Shown here piece after piece: positions 38,474 through 48,651 of a stretch of 64,000 nt of DNA. The stretch is from Desulfobotulus alkaliphilus (GTDB lineage Bacteria > Desulfobacterota > Desulfobacteria > Desulfobacterales > ASO4-4). Where the stretch lies: the NCBI RefSeq assembly GCF_007830435.1, contig NZ_VLLC01000007.1, positions 79,391-143,390 on the forward strand, in the 5' to 3' direction. The notes beneath the pieces were generated by a model. That model searched no databases. It had not been told where the DNA came from and saw nothing but the letters and a program-made list of their open reading frames with translations. The stretch's first letter is position 1. Every line of letters begins with the position of its first letter. The position numbers and the translations under genes were made by a program.

Positions 38474-39544
38474 ATGGGAGACATCCTGCAGGAAGCTGTT
38501 CTGAAAGAGATACAATCCAGCAAGGTTAAACGCATAAAGACCCGTCCTCTCCTTGACGTCATCAAAAAAGAGTCCCTTAGCCCCATAGGAGATTTTGATC
38601 TTCCCAAGCGCCTTTTAGAAATTCTGCAGGCCCTTGAAAAAGAAAAACGGCTGCAAATGCCCAAAGGGAAGAAAGCCTTTGATAAGATAAGCAAACTCCC
38701 CGACTATATCACCGCCTTAAAGCCGGAAGAGGATGCGGCCATGGAACAAAAAAAGAGCAATCTTTACAATTTACGTAACCTGACCGCCTGGGAACCCAGA
38801 CACATGATCGCCTTTGCCCCTCGTCTGAAAAAAGAAACAGAACTGGAGCTGGCAAAAAAGATCAACCATTATCTGTTGAACCGAAAATCCGATGCAAAAA
38901 AAATCCCCCACAGGGAGCGGGCTTTGCAGATTTTTGGAGATGAAAAGGCCTTGGATGGCCACACCCGCAAAGGACTTTTTGGTGGCAGAATCACCCTTGA
39001 AGATCTGGACTGCTTTTACTGCCCGGAGCCCCTTCCCTTCCAGAGCCCTTCACCGGACAAGGCCCTTCTTTCTGGCAAACCCCTTCTCGTTGTGGAGAAC
39101 GCCAACACCTACTGGAGCTGCTGTCAGGCCAATGGCACCCTCAGCACCTTTGCCGCCGTGGTGTACGGTAAAGGCTTCAGGATAGCTGTAAACGAATCCG
39201 CCAATGACGGGCTGGAGCAGATCAGAGCAGATCTTAAAGCCTCAGAAATTCTCTATTTTGGCGACCTTGATCCCACAGGCATCGCCATTCCCGTGGGTAT
39301 CAATGCCACGAGGGAAAAAAACAACCTTCCCCCGCTTCGGCCTGCCCTTTCCCTTTACAAGGCCCTCCTTGAAAAAAACCTCACTACAGCCTATGACGGC
39401 TCCCAGAGCAAACATCACAATCCCATGGATGCAAGGCAATGGCTGGGGGATGAACTGGCAGGCATTTATCTTGAAAAGACAGAGAACCTTCGATGGCCCC
39501 AGGAGGGTCTGACCGCCGAAGATATCCACAAAGCCCTGACTTAA
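38474..39544 (+). CDS. jetD: Wadjet nuclease JetD (TOPRIM)
   Basis: This 356-residue protein has a winged-helix-like N-terminal half (about 1-100) and a C-terminal TOPRIM domain of the DUF2220 type. The catalytic Glu is in LVVENAN (E208), and the DxD pair is in YFGDLDPTGI (D264 and D266). JetD is the nuclease that cuts plasmid DNA once the JetABC motor stalls on a small circle. The start has AAGGAGG upstream. It lies about 7 kb from the end of jetC, with cargo genes and a reversed VOC gene between, so it needs its own promoter in the 130 bases before it. All key residues appear intact. Confidence 0.88.
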   Translation: MGDILQEAVLKEIQSSKVKRIKTRPLLDVIKKESLSPIGDFDLPKRLLEILQALEKEKRLQMPKGKKAFDKISKLPDYITALKPEEDAAMEQKKSNLYNLRNLTAWEPRHMIAFAPRLKKETELELAKKINHYLLNRKSDAKKIPHRERALQIFGDEKALDGHTRKGLFGGRITLEDLDCFYCPEPLPFQSPSPDKALLSGKPLLVVENANTYWSCCQANGTLSTFAAVVYGKGFRIAVNESANDGLEQIRADLKASEILYFGDLDPTGIAIPVGINATREKNNLPPLRPALSLYKALLEKNLTTAYDGSQSKHHNPMDARQWLGDELAGIYLEKTENLRWPQEGLTAEDIHKALT

Positions 39545-39876
39545 AAGGCAATCTGATTACCTCCATTCGTTTAACAAAAATATAAGGCCATAGCGTTTAA
39601 GCATCAAGACGTTTTTCGGGTGTCTTTGAATAAAAACATCCGTTTTCAGATAAAAAACCAAGAGAACCGCTTCATACGCCAGAGGATCTACCCTGAAAAC
39701 CACTGGCATGACAGGCAGATTACAAAACAGCGTTCACTGCCAGTCAGGCCCCTGCCAGAAACCCTTTGCCTTTTTTCATCAGACACAGGATATTGTCCCT
39801 GCAGATCATGGATAACTGCCCGATCCACAGGCGGTTTCATCTCCTGACAAAAAAACAGACGGAAAGGGATACTTTT
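39545..39876. other. Intergenic stretch without recognised gene
   Basis: A frame from 39766 runs into the hydrogenase-chemoreceptor gene, but its first 37 codons have no family similarity and no ribosome site. I see no clear terminator for jetD here. Confidence 0.5.
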
Positions 39877-41883
39877 ATGAAAAAACTGCCTGCTATCATT
39901 GAGGTGGACAGTGAAAAATGCGTGAACTGTCATGCCTGTGTCTATGTCTGCCCCGTATATTACTGCAATGATGCCAGCGGCGACCATGTGGCATGCATCC
40001 CGGATCTGTGCATCGGATGCGGACAGTGCCTTACTGCCTGCACCCACGATGCCCGCCATGGCGTAGATGATTTCACGCCTTTTATGGAAGCCCTTTCCCG
40101 AAAAGAAAAAACCGTTGCCATTGTAGCCCCCGGTGTGGCCGCCAATTTTCCTGAACAATATCTGAATCTCAACGGCTGGCTGAAATCCCTTGGGGTTCAG
40201 GCCTTTTTCGATGTCAGTTTCGGGGCGGAACTCACCATACGCAGCTACCTTGAACACATGGAAGCAAAAAAACCAAAGGCCGTCATTTCCCAGCCCTGCC
40301 CCGCCATTGTTTCCTTCATTGAAATTTACCATCCGGAACTGCTCCCGTATCTCGCTCCGGCCCACAGCCCCATGCTCCATACCATAAAGATGGTGCAGGA
40401 ATTCTATCCCGAATACAGGGGCGCAAAATTTGCTGTTATTTCTCCATGCTGGGCCAAAAAACGGGAATTCCATGCAACGGGCCTTGGGGATTACAATGTT
40501 ACCTTCTCCTCCATTGCGGATTATCTCCGGAAGAACAGCATTTCCCTTTCCTCCTTCCCTGCCCTTGAATACGACAATCCGCCCGCAGAACGGGCCGTTC
40601 TTTTCTCCACACCCGGTGGCCTTCTCCGCACGGCGGAACGCTGGAATCCGGACATTGCTTCCGCAGCCCGTAAAATCGAAGGCCCCCATGTTGTTTATCA
40701 CTACCTTGAAGGCCTTGCTCCCATGATTGCTTCGGGCAAGGCTCCCCTGCTCATCGACTGCCTGAACTGCGACACGGGCTGCAATGGCGGCACGGCAACA
40801 CGGGGTAAAACCCTGCATCCCGATGAAATTGAATCCCTTGTGGAAGCCCGCAGCCGGAAAATGAAGGAGAAATACAAAAAGCAGGGTTTTCGTGGGGATG
40901 AGCGCACCAGAAAAAATCTGGAAACCCTTTTGAACCGCTACTGGAAAAAGGGACTCTATGACAGAAAATATGAAGACAGAAGCAACAGCCACGCCTTTCA
41001 ACTGGATATTCCCGATGCAAAACTACAGGATGCCTACGCCAGCATGGGCAAGCACAGCACCAAAGACATGTACAACTGCAACTCCTGCGGCTACAAAACC
41101 TGCCATGCCATGGCCGTTGCCCTCCAAAACGGCCTGAACAAACCGGAAAACTGCCATTACCATCTGAAGGCAGAACTGGAGAAAAGGGCAAAGGAAATCG
41201 CCATCACCATGGTTCAGGACACAGGCCATGTGGCGGGTCTCATGGACAGGGCATCGGAAAATCTTTCATCCGTAGCCGGTGCAACGGAAGAAATGAGTGC
41301 CACCATCTCAGAGATTGCCCGCAGTTCGGAAAAGGCCCGCAGCACCGCCCAGGATGCGGAAAATCAGCTTGTCTCCACAGGAAAGATGATGCAGCAGTTG
41401 GGTGCATCATCGCAGGAAATCGGAAAGTTTACGGAAATCATTACGGATATATCCGCACAGATCAATCTGCTGGCCCTCAATGCCACCATAGAGGCGGCAA
41501 GGGCCGGTGAGGCAGGAAAGGGATTTGCCGTTGTTGCCGATGAAATCAAAGGCCTTGCCAGACAGACCGCCACGGCCACAGAAGATATCAAGGCAAGGAT
41601 CAGCAGCGTGCAGACGTCTTCGGGCAATGCCATTGATGACATGGAAAAAATTACAGCCATCGTCCACAGCATCAGTGAAACGGTTCTGAGCATTGCTTCC
41701 GCCATTGAAGAACAGGCCACTGTCACAGAGAATGTGGCTGCCAATTTAGGAAATGTTTCCGAAGGCATCAAGGAGGCGGATGAAAAAATCAATGAAACTA
41801 CGGATCATGCCAAAAACATGGCCAGGGAAGTGGCCGGTGTGGGAGAAGACGAGCTGGCAATGCTTCTCAATCAGCGGCACTGA
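39877..41883 (+). CDS. Soluble chemoreceptor fused to an [FeFe]-hydrogenase-like domain
   Basis: This 668-residue protein has no membrane segment. Residues 10-60 form a two-cluster 4Fe-4S ferredoxin domain ([12 protein letters not shown] and [11 protein letters not shown]). About 75-330 form an [FeFe]-hydrogenase large-subunit-like domain. It keeps the four cysteines that hold the cubane of the H-cluster: C141 in QPCPA, C191 in SPCWAKK, and C298 and C302 in CDTGC. A further FeS motif ([13 protein letters not shown]) lies at about 385-415. The C-terminal 240 residues are an MCP signalling domain whose tip reads [21 protein letters not shown]. It probably senses H2 or redox state and signals to CheA. 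The start at 39877 has AAGGGA eight bases upstream. Confidence 0.88.
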   Translation: MKKLPAIIEVDSEKCVNCHACVYVCPVYYCNDASGDHVACIPDLCIGCGQCLTACTHDARHGVDDFTPFMEALSRKEKTVAIVAPGVAANFPEQYLNLNGWLKSLGVQAFFDVSFGAELTIRSYLEHMEAKKPKAVISQPCPAIVSFIEIYHPELLPYLAPAHSPMLHTIKMVQEFYPEYRGAKFAVISPCWAKKREFHATGLGDYNVTFSSIADYLRKNSISLSSFPALEYDNPPAERAVLFSTPGGLLRTAERWNPDIASAARKIEGPHVVYHYLEGLAPMIASGKAPLLIDCLNCDTGCNGGTATRGKTLHPDEIESLVEARSRKMKEKYKKQGFRGDERTRKNLETLLNRYWKKGLYDRKYEDRSNSHAFQLDIPDAKLQDAYASMGKHSTKDMYNCNSCGYKTCHAMAVALQNGLNKPENCHYHLKAELEKRAKEIAITMVQDTGHVAGLMDRASENLSSVAGATEEMSATISEIARSSEKARSTAQDAENQLVSTGKMMQQLGASSQEIGKFTEIITDISAQINLLALNATIEAARAGEAGKGFAVVADEIKGLARQTATATEDIKARISSVQTSSGNAIDDMEKITAIVHSISETVLSIASAIEEQATVTENVAANLGNVSEGIKEADEKINETTDHAKNMAREVAGVGEDELAMLLNQRH

Positions 41884-42029
41884 GATACAATTGGGCCATC
41901 AGCCAAGGATAAAAAATCTGATACAACCAGGCAGTTTTTATTTCTAAATATTTAAACATGCTGCAAAGCCAACCATGGCTTGATTAACAGCTGCAAACAT
42001 TTTTTCAGATATCCGGAGACCGGAGACCC

Positions 42030-43316
42030 ATGCACATCATCAGCTGCCATAACAATACGGATTTTGATGCCCTGGCCTCCATGGTGGCGGCCTCCTTTAT
42101 CTACCCGGAAGCCCTGCGGATTCTGCCAACCCAGCTCCAGCCCGGTGTGCAGGAATTTGTTTCCGTACACTGGGACATACTCCGGCTGCAATCCCGTAAA
42201 GGCCTTGATCTTTCCCATGTCCGTCAGCTCACCGTCACGGACACTGCCAACTGGGAGCGCCTTGACAACATGAAGACCCTTGCCGGACAAAAAGATCTCC
42301 GCACCATCGTATGGGATCATCACCCCGGACGGGGCAGCATCGAAGCTTCGGAGCTGCATCAGGAAGAAACGGGGGCTGCTGTTACCCTTCTTCTTGAAGA
42401 AATGAAAGCCAGAGACTGCGCATTTTCACCCGTTCACGCTACCCTTTTTCTTCTGGGCATCTATGATGACACAGGCTCCCTCTCCTTTCCTTCCACAACA
42501 GCCAGAGATGTGCATATGGCGGGCTTCATGCTGGAAAACGGGGCAGACCTCCATGTGGTGGCCGCCTATCAGGACAGTGCGCTGGATGACCGGCACATGG
42601 CTCTTTTCCAGCGTATGCTGGGCGAAGCCCAAACCATTTCTCTCGGAAGCCTGAAAATCGGAATCTCTTCCCTTGAAGTGGAAAAGGGACTGACCATGCT
42701 GCCCTCGGTAGTGCATCAGTTCAAAGACATTCAGGGGCTGGATGCGGCCTTCGGCATCTTTCCCATGGGGCCTGAAAAAATGGCCATCATTGCACGCAGC
42801 AGCGCAAGGGAGCTGGATCTGGGTGCCATGATGCGCAGACTGGGCGGCGGCGGACACCCCGGAGCAGGATCGGCCATCCTGAAGGGCAGTCTTGAAATCG
42901 TCCATCAGCAGGTTCTGGAATGTATCCACAGTACAAAGGTGGATGAAGCCTCCGTGCGTCACCTCATGACTCCTGTTCCTGTCCTGCTTTCTGCCGGAAA
43001 TTCCGTCCGGCAGGCGGCAGATATCCTTAAAAAAACCGGAAAAACCGCACTCCCTGTGGTGGATGATGAAAACAGCTTTCTCGGCACCTTCTCCGAAAAA
43101 ACCATTGCATCCATCCGCCAGGACCGGCAATGGGAGCAGCGCGTTACCGCCATGCTGAACAGGGATGTGCCTTCGGTTGCTCCTGATGACACCCTGCGCC
43201 ATGCCCTGCTTCTCATGTCCCGCTCCGAAACCGGCCTTCTACCCGTGATTCTCAAGGGAAAACTTGCGGGTGAAATCACCAGAGCTTCCATTATTCTGAA
43301 TATGTATTCATTTTAG
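42030..43316 (+). CDS. DHH-family phosphoesterase with DHHA1 and CBS pair
   Basis: This 428-residue protein has a DHH domain (about 1-150) with the metal-binding motifs HNNTDFDA, TDTANWE and WDHHPG, then GIYDDTGSL. A DHHA1 domain follows (about 200-290) with RLGGGGHPGAGSA. A CBS pair (about 305-425) ends the protein. This is the N-terminal half of the long CCA-adding-enzyme relatives found in Desulfobacterota and some other phyla, but the nucleotidyltransferase half is absent here. It may act as an oligonucleotide or cyclic-dinucleotide phosphodiesterase gated by adenine nucleotides at the CBS domains. The start at 42030 follows CCGGAGACC. Confidence 0.85.
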   Translation: MHIISCHNNTDFDALASMVAASFIYPEALRILPTQLQPGVQEFVSVHWDILRLQSRKGLDLSHVRQLTVTDTANWERLDNMKTLAGQKDLRTIVWDHHPGRGSIEASELHQEETGAAVTLLLEEMKARDCAFSPVHATLFLLGIYDDTGSLSFPSTTARDVHMAGFMLENGADLHVVAAYQDSALDDRHMALFQRMLGEAQTISLGSLKIGISSLEVEKGLTMLPSVVHQFKDIQGLDAAFGIFPMGPEKMAIIARSSARELDLGAMMRRLGGGGHPGAGSAILKGSLEIVHQQVLECIHSTKVDEASVRHLMTPVPVLLSAGNSVRQAADILKKTGKTALPVVDDENSFLGTFSEKTIASIRQDRQWEQRVTAMLNRDVPSVAPDDTLRHALLLMSRSETGLLPVILKGKLAGEITRASIILNMYSF

Positions 43317-43627
43317 TTCTGAACCAAGCGGCTCTCTTCTGAGCAACCTGATAAGTGACTCTATGACAAGACGCCGCCATGCACAGTGCCCCGCTATTCC
43401 GTGGAAACAAAAACCAAAGGTTGCCCCTCCCAAAATGCCATGTCCTGCCGGAAATAAGCTTTTCATGGGCAGAGCCTTGAAAAAATTTTCTGAGCATCCT
43501 ATGACAGAATCCAGACGCAAGAATCATAGCCCGGAAGAAAACTGGCTGAGGAACCCGCTTGAAGGGGGGATGGGATTTCAAAAAGACCCCATGATTTATT
43601 TTAAAAAGCTCTGTTATCAATCAAATA
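43317..43627. other. Intergenic stretch without recognised gene
   Basis: Open frames of 70-135 codons cross this stretch on both strands, but none resembles a family or has a good ribosome site. No strong hairpin is seen. Confidence 0.5.
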
Positions 43628-43936
43628 ATGGTCCATTCTGCTGTGAAAAAAATAAAGAAAAAACTGACAAAGGCACAGAAACAGGCAAGGAATGCAGCCA
43701 AAAAAGAGCGCCAGAAAAAATACCAGTGGATTTTCATCAATGGAAAACAGGTCAGAATCAAAAGACCTGAAACCATAGACGGAATCCCTGTGGATGAATT
43801 CATAGCGAACAATGCCGATCCCCTGTGGTTGCACAGAAATCAATTATGGGAGCTTATCAAAGAGGAAGAGTCCCTTTCCGATTCATATACTCCGGTTCTC
43901 TGTGTGGAGGAAGATGAGGATGGTATTCCATTTTAA
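43628..43936 (+). CDS. Small basic-acidic protein of unknown function
   Basis: This 102-residue frame has a very basic, Lys-rich N-terminal helix (about 1-33, with KKKLTKAQKQARNAAKK), then WIFINGKQVRIKRPETIDG, which reads like a short beta hairpin. An acidic tail ends CVEEDEDGIPF. I do not recognise a family. The gene lies 54 bases before the PLD-helicase gene on the same strand, so it may be its upstream operon partner. Its codon use is moderate in AT, unlike the very AT-rich helicase gene. The ATG at 43628 lacks a clear ribosome site, and a GTG 15 bases on is an alternative start. Confidence 0.5.
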   Translation: MVHSAVKKIKKKLTKAQKQARNAAKKERQKKYQWIFINGKQVRIKRPETIDGIPVDEFIANNADPLWLHRNQLWELIKEEESLSDSYTPVLCVEEDEDGIPF

Positions 43937-43989
43937 TTGAAAACACATATTTATGCACAAATCAGACTAGAAACACGAGGCCTCTAGGA

Positions 43990-46900
43990 ATGACAGTATC
44001 TGGAATTTATGAATCTCTTGTCACACGCCTAATTCAAAAACGATTAGCAGAGCTTGAAGGCTCCTATTTCATCGAAAAACAGAAACTTGACCCTGCTGAG
44101 GCGGCAGAATACTTATCTCGTTTTTTATCCCGTGTACTGGTGATTGCTTTTGATTATTTGCCCAGCAATGAAGATAAAGTATTAAAACAAATTGATCTTT
44201 CTAATGCACTGGTCAAATGGCTTGCTGAGTATTTGAATAATGCTGAAATTTCAGAAAATCTCCTTGCATCACAAGGAGAAATACTCACAGCTCTTTTTGA
44301 AACGTCTAATCCAATTTCAGCAAATTTAAAATCCCATGTATTAAAAATTACTCCAAAAACGGGACTTACTCAAAGTGAACTTTTTACGGGAAGTAATACA
44401 GGAATTTCTCTTGAATCTGAGTTAAAGCGTGAAATTCTATCTTCTGATGAAATCTGCTGGTTGGTTTCATTTATCAAGTGGACTGGCATTAGAATTTTTT
44501 CCGATACTCTTAAAGAAGCTGTTTCAAACGGAACAAAAATAAGAATCATTACAACCTCATATATGGGGGCAACGGATCAAAAAGCCGTAGACTTTCTTGC
44601 CAGCCTACCAAATACAGAAGTTCGTCTCAGTTACAACACGGATCGTGAACGCCTTCATGCCAAAGCCTACCTTTTTCATAGAAAAAGCGGTTTTGATACA
44701 GGCTATATTGGTTCATCCAATCTTTCTCGTTCCGCATTAACAAACGGCCTAGAATGGAATCTCAAAGTAACAACACAAGAAATTCCCCATATTATAAAAA
44801 AATTTAAATCCACCTTTGAAACTTATTGGCAATCTCACGATTTTGAAACTTACCATGCAGGAAATGAAACCCACCGTACCCGTCTCAAAAAAGCCCTTCA
44901 AAGCGAGCGTGGTAGCGGATCATACTCTGAAGAAACGCAATTTTTCTTTGATATTGAACCCCATCCCTACCAGAAAGAAATTCTTGAACGCCTCTTTGTT
45001 GAACGAACCATACATCACCGTCATAAAAATTTAATCGTAGCTGCAACAGGCACGGGAAAAACTGTTATTTCAGCCTTTGACTTTCGCTCTTTTTATAAAA
45101 AAAATCCTTCTGCAAAACTCCTATTTGTTGCCCATCGTGAAGAAATTCTTAGACAGGCGCTGGCCACCTTCCGAGCTGTTTTACGCACAAGATCTTTTGG
45201 TGAGCTCTGGGTTGGTGGTGTAGAGCCAGACCATTACAAAGAACTCTTCGCATCGGTGCAAACGCTAAATAACCGTATTGATTCTCTGAATATAGCTCAT
45301 GACTATTTTGACTATATTGTTGTGGATGAAGTTCACCATATTGCAGCAAATAGTTACCGTCCTATACTGAATCGTTTTACCCCAAAAATTCTTCTTGGCC
45401 TTACGGCTACACCTGAGCGACATGATGGAACCGACATTAGTGAAGATTTTTGCAACACGATTGCTGCAGAACTCCGCCTGCCCGAAGCAATAAACCTACG
45501 CCACCTCTGCCCATTCCAATATTTTGGCGTTGACGATACAGTTGATCTGTCCAACGTCAAGTGGGTAAAAGGAAAATATCTCCCCTCGGAGCTGACGAGA
45601 ATCTACATGGCAAATGACCAGCGAGTTGGGCATATTCTCCGTACTATGGAGGACATTCTCGGGAATATTCACAAAATAAAAGCCCTTGCCTTCTGTGTTT
45701 CCCAAGACCATGCTCAATTTATGGCAGAAAAATTTTGCCTGAAAGGGCTCAAGGCTGGAGTGCTTACCAGTTTAAATTCTCAGGATCGCGTCTGCCTAAG
45801 GGAAAAATTGGTTAAAGGAGAAATAAACATTCTCTGTGTCGTCGATATTTTTAATGAAGGCGTAGATATACCTGAAATTGATACAGTTCTCTTTCTTCGA
45901 CCAACAGAAAGTCTTACTATTTTTCTTCAACAATTAGGTCGTGGGCTTCGACTTTCTGAAGGAAAAGATTGCCTGACAGTTTTAGATTTTGTAGGAAACG
46001 CACATGCAGAATATGATTTTAGCCATAAATTCAGAGCTCTTATTGGAAAAAAACATATTTCGATCATTGATGAAGTTCAAGATGATTTCCCCCATCTTCC
46101 TCTGGGTTGTTCCATTGTTCTTCAGAAACAAGCAAAAGAGGTTATCCTTAAAAACATTCGCAATGCTATTGTAAACAAACAAAAACTTATCAAGTGGATA
46201 CGTGGATACCCTAGTCAAACAAACCTCAAATTAACTCTATCCAATTTCATGACCCTCTACCCACAGGTTTCCCTAGAAGATATCTATAAAATCAAAATAA
46301 ATGGTGGAGGTGGTTGGTCACGCCTTTGTGTACAAGCAGGATTTGCGGATGACACCCTGAATAAAAAAATTGAACAAGCAATGTTTCGTAGTATATCGAA
46401 TAGACTTTTACAATGCAGTTCTCATTCTTACTTACTTTTTATTCAACAACTTATGAAAAGTGGAACATGGGATACTTCTAATGAAATAGAAAATCAGATG
46501 GCGCTTATGGCCCATTATGATTTCTGGCAAAAACCTGGCAAAGATTTTGGATTTGATACTCTTGAAAAATCACTTTCTGCACTAATCCGTGACAATAAGC
46601 TACGCTTAGAATGCCTAGATGTCATAAATCACCTTTTAAAAAACATTGAAACTATTGAACTTCCAATGGATATAGGGTTCCCATCCGCCTTAAACATTCA
46701 CTCCAGATACACGCGTGATCAAATTCTAGCAGCTTTTGGCATAAACCGATTTGATAAAAAATCAGGGAGTCGGGAAGGCGTTGTAGAAATCAAACATCTA
46801 AACTGTGAACTTCTTTTTGTAACCCTTCAAAAAACAGATAAAAAATTTTCACCAACCACTTTTTACCATGATTATGCAATCAATGAAATTTTATTCCATT

Positions 46901-47160
46901 GGCAATCTCAGAACTCGGCACGTCCAGATAGGGGAAAAGGCTTATCCTATCTGCAACACAAAAAAAGCAATAAAAAGATCATCTTATTTGTTCGAGAAGA
47001 CAGTACAGATGAGTATAAACGGGCAATGGGATTTGTAAATCTTGGCCCGGTTAATCTGGAATCTCATTATGGAAGTCAACCAATCAGCATCACTTGGCGT
47101 TTGCAAGAACCCCTCCCGCCATACCTATGGAGTGATGCCGCAAAGTTGGCAGCAGGATGA
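43990..47160 (+). CDS. PLD-nuclease/SF2 helicase/DUF3427 protein
   Basis: This 1056-residue protein has three parts. About residues 130-300 form a phospholipase-D-type nuclease domain with one HxK motif (LHAKAYLF) and GSSNLSRSAL. About 320-700 form an SF2 helicase (ATGTGKT, DEVHH, GLTATPERHDG, then QQLGRGLRLSEGK). The C-terminal part (about 740-1050) matches DUF3427, with HSRYTRDQILAAFG. Such proteins are found in defence and mobile regions and may cut and translocate DNA. Their exact role is not settled here. The gene is clearly more AT-rich than its neighbours, a sign of recent transfer. It lies between a small unknown gene and a decayed DUF4143 fragment. Confidence 0.9.
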   Translation: MTVSGIYESLVTRLIQKRLAELEGSYFIEKQKLDPAEAAEYLSRFLSRVLVIAFDYLPSNEDKVLKQIDLSNALVKWLAEYLNNAEISENLLASQGEILTALFETSNPISANLKSHVLKITPKTGLTQSELFTGSNTGISLESELKREILSSDEICWLVSFIKWTGIRIFSDTLKEAVSNGTKIRIITTSYMGATDQKAVDFLASLPNTEVRLSYNTDRERLHAKAYLFHRKSGFDTGYIGSSNLSRSALTNGLEWNLKVTTQEIPHIIKKFKSTFETYWQSHDFETYHAGNETHRTRLKKALQSERGSGSYSEETQFFFDIEPHPYQKEILERLFVERTIHHRHKNLIVAATGTGKTVISAFDFRSFYKKNPSAKLLFVAHREEILRQALATFRAVLRTRSFGELWVGGVEPDHYKELFASVQTLNNRIDSLNIAHDYFDYIVVDEVHHIAANSYRPILNRFTPKILLGLTATPERHDGTDISEDFCNTIAAELRLPEAINLRHLCPFQYFGVDDTVDLSNVKWVKGKYLPSELTRIYMANDQRVGHILRTMEDILGNIHKIKALAFCVSQDHAQFMAEKFCLKGLKAGVLTSLNSQDRVCLREKLVKGEINILCVVDIFNEGVDIPEIDTVLFLRPTESLTIFLQQLGRGLRLSEGKDCLTVLDFVGNAHAEYDFSHKFRALIGKKHISIIDEVQDDFPHLPLGCSIVLQKQAKEVILKNIRNAIVNKQKLIKWIRGYPSQTNLKLTLSNFMTLYPQVSLEDIYKIKINGGGGWSRLCVQAGFADDTLNKKIEQAMFRSISNRLLQCSSHSYLLFIQQLMKSGTWDTSNEIENQMALMAHYDFWQKPGKDFGFDTLEKSLSALIRDNKLRLECLDVINHLLKNIETIELPMDIGFPSALNIHSRYTRDQILAAFGINRFDKKSGSREGVVEIKHLNCELLFVTLQKTDKKFSPTTFYHDYAINEILFHWQSQNSARPDRGKGLSYLQHKKSNKKIILFVREDSTDEYKRAMGFVNLGPVNLESHYGSQPISITWRLQEPLPPYLWSDAAKLAAG

Positions 47161-47211
47161 CAAAGGAGCTGAAAACTTGGGACAATCTGTTTCCTTTGCC
47201 GGATTCCAAAG

Positions 47212-47358
47212 CTATTCAATAAGAAAATCAAGAAGATAAACAATCCTGATGCCTTCATAGTCATTGGGTATGGTTTTATCCATGGTGAGAATCATTTTCG
47301 GGTAATTGTCGGGAATGGCCTGAAGGCCTGCCGGGCATGGAATACGATAGGATGGCTC
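47212..47358 (-). pseudogene. C-terminal tail of a DUF4143-type AAA ATPase
   Basis: The minus-strand frame reads AIPDNYPKMILTMD, then a short link and NDYEGIRIVYLLDFLIE to the stop. This is the closing strand-helix unit of the AAA_14/DUF4143 ATPases, whose genes are abundant in anaerobes. The remaining 350 or so residues are absent, since the next gene begins within 60 bases. It is a scar between the helicase gene and the AAA-DUF4276 pair. Confidence 0.6.
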
Positions 47359-47415
47359 AGAATCTAAAGGGATACAGAAATTGCAACTTACAAACCCAAA
47401 AAAAGCGGGAGTGAT

Positions 47416-48651
47416 ATGGCGGATCAAGAAAAAGGCATTCCCAGAATAGAATCTTTAAAGGTTCTGAACTACAGGGCTTTAAAAGAAATTACCCTGGACA
47501 GACTGACACCCGTGACAGTTCTTCTTGGGCCAAATGGAAGCGGTAAATCAACAATTTTTGATGTATTTAATTTTCTGTCTGAATGCTTCCAGTATGGACT
47601 GCGCCATGCATGGGATCGCAGGGGCAGGAGCAAGGAACTGAAAAGCCGTGGCGCAAGCGGCCCCATCGTTTTTGAACTGAAATATCGTGAAGCTCCAAAG
47701 ACTCCTGTTATTACTTATCACCTGGCTATAGATGAAGGAATCAAAGGGCCGGAGGTGGTGGAGGAGTGGCTTCAATGGCGACGGGGGAGCAAAGGCCAGC
47801 CGTTTCGCTTTCTGGAGTTTAAAAAAGGCATTGGACGTGCCGTCAGTGGTGAAGTACCCGATGCCGATGATGTAAGAGCAGAAAGTAATTTGCGTTCACC
47901 GGATCTCATTGCAGTGAATACACTGGGACAGCTTTCAGACCATCCCCGTGTGGCCGCATTGCGTGAGTTTATTACGGATTGGTATGTCTCTTATTTATCC
48001 ATTGATCAAACCCGAAATCAGCCGGAAGCCGGGCCCCAGGATCGTTTGAATAAGAATGGTGACAACCTGCCCAATGTCATCCAGTATCTGAAGGAAAACC
48101 ATACGGAAAGGCTGGAGCAGATATTTGCCATACTCAGGAAGCGAATTCCTCGCCTGGAACGGGTGGATGCCGATCTGATGCCGGATGGACGATTGCTCCT
48201 TCAGATCAAGGATGCCCCGTTCGAAAAACCGGTACTTTCAAAGTTTGCATCTGATGGCACAATGAAAATGCTGGCCTATTTAACGGTACTTTATGACCCT
48301 GAGCCCCCTCAATTTGTAGGGATCGAAGAACCGGAAAATTTCCTTCATCCCCGACTGCTGCCTGAACTGGCGGAGGAGTGCAGGGCTGCTTCTGAAAAAA
48401 CGCAGCTTCTCGTAACCAGCCATTCTCCCTTCTTCCTTAATGCAATGAGAGCTGAAGAGGTGCGGGTTCTTTACCGGGATGAGCAAGGCTTCACCCATGC
48501 TGTTAAAGCATCGGAGATACAGGGAATTCCTGAAATGCTTCAAGCCGGTACAAGCCTTGGCCACCTCTGGATGGAAGGTCATTTTGGCTTTGGTGATCCC
48601 CTTATCAACTTCGGTGCCCCCAGAAAAAAGAAGCGGAAGGGGGGCAAGTAA
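47416..48651 (+). CDS. AAA/ABC-type ATPase of an ATPase-TOPRIM pair
   Basis: This 411-residue protein belongs to the AAA_21/RecF-like ATPases. Walker [10 protein letters not shown] starts at residue 38, an ABC-like signature region has [13 protein letters not shown], Walker B is [13 protein letters not shown], and the H-loop-like end is [14 protein letters not shown] Lys/Arg-rich tail ends the protein. The next gene, a DUF4276 protein, overlaps by one base (TAATG), so the two are coupled. ATPase plus TOPRIM-type pairs act as two-gene anti-phage modules in PARIS and retron contexts, and this pair is a candidate of that sort. The start has GGGAG upstream. The fragment at 22026 resembles its N-terminus. 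Confidence 0.88.
   Translation: MADQEKGIPRIESLKVLNYRALKEITLDRLTPVTVLLGPNGSGKSTIFDVFNFLSECFQYGLRHAWDRRGRSKELKSRGASGPIVFELKYREAPKTPVITYHLAIDEGIKGPEVVEEWLQWRRGSKGQPFRFLEFKKGIGRAVSGEVPDADDVRAESNLRSPDLIAVNTLGQLSDHPRVAALREFITDWYVSYLSIDQTRNQPEAGPQDRLNKNGDNLPNVIQYLKENHTERLEQIFAILRKRIPRLERVDADLMPDGRLLLQIKDAPFEKPVLSKFASDGTMKMLAYLTVLYDPEPPQFVGIEEPENFLHPRLLPELAEECRAASEKTQLLVTSHSPFFLNAMRAEEVRVLYRDEQGFTHAVKASEIQGIPEMLQAGTSLGHLWMEGHFGFGDPLINFGAPRKKKRKGGK

Noticed and set aside
43363..43770. A 135-codon plus-strand frame before the PLD-helicase gene
   Set aside because: It overlaps the better supported 102-residue gene in another frame, has no ribosome site and has low-complexity Lys/Pro content.
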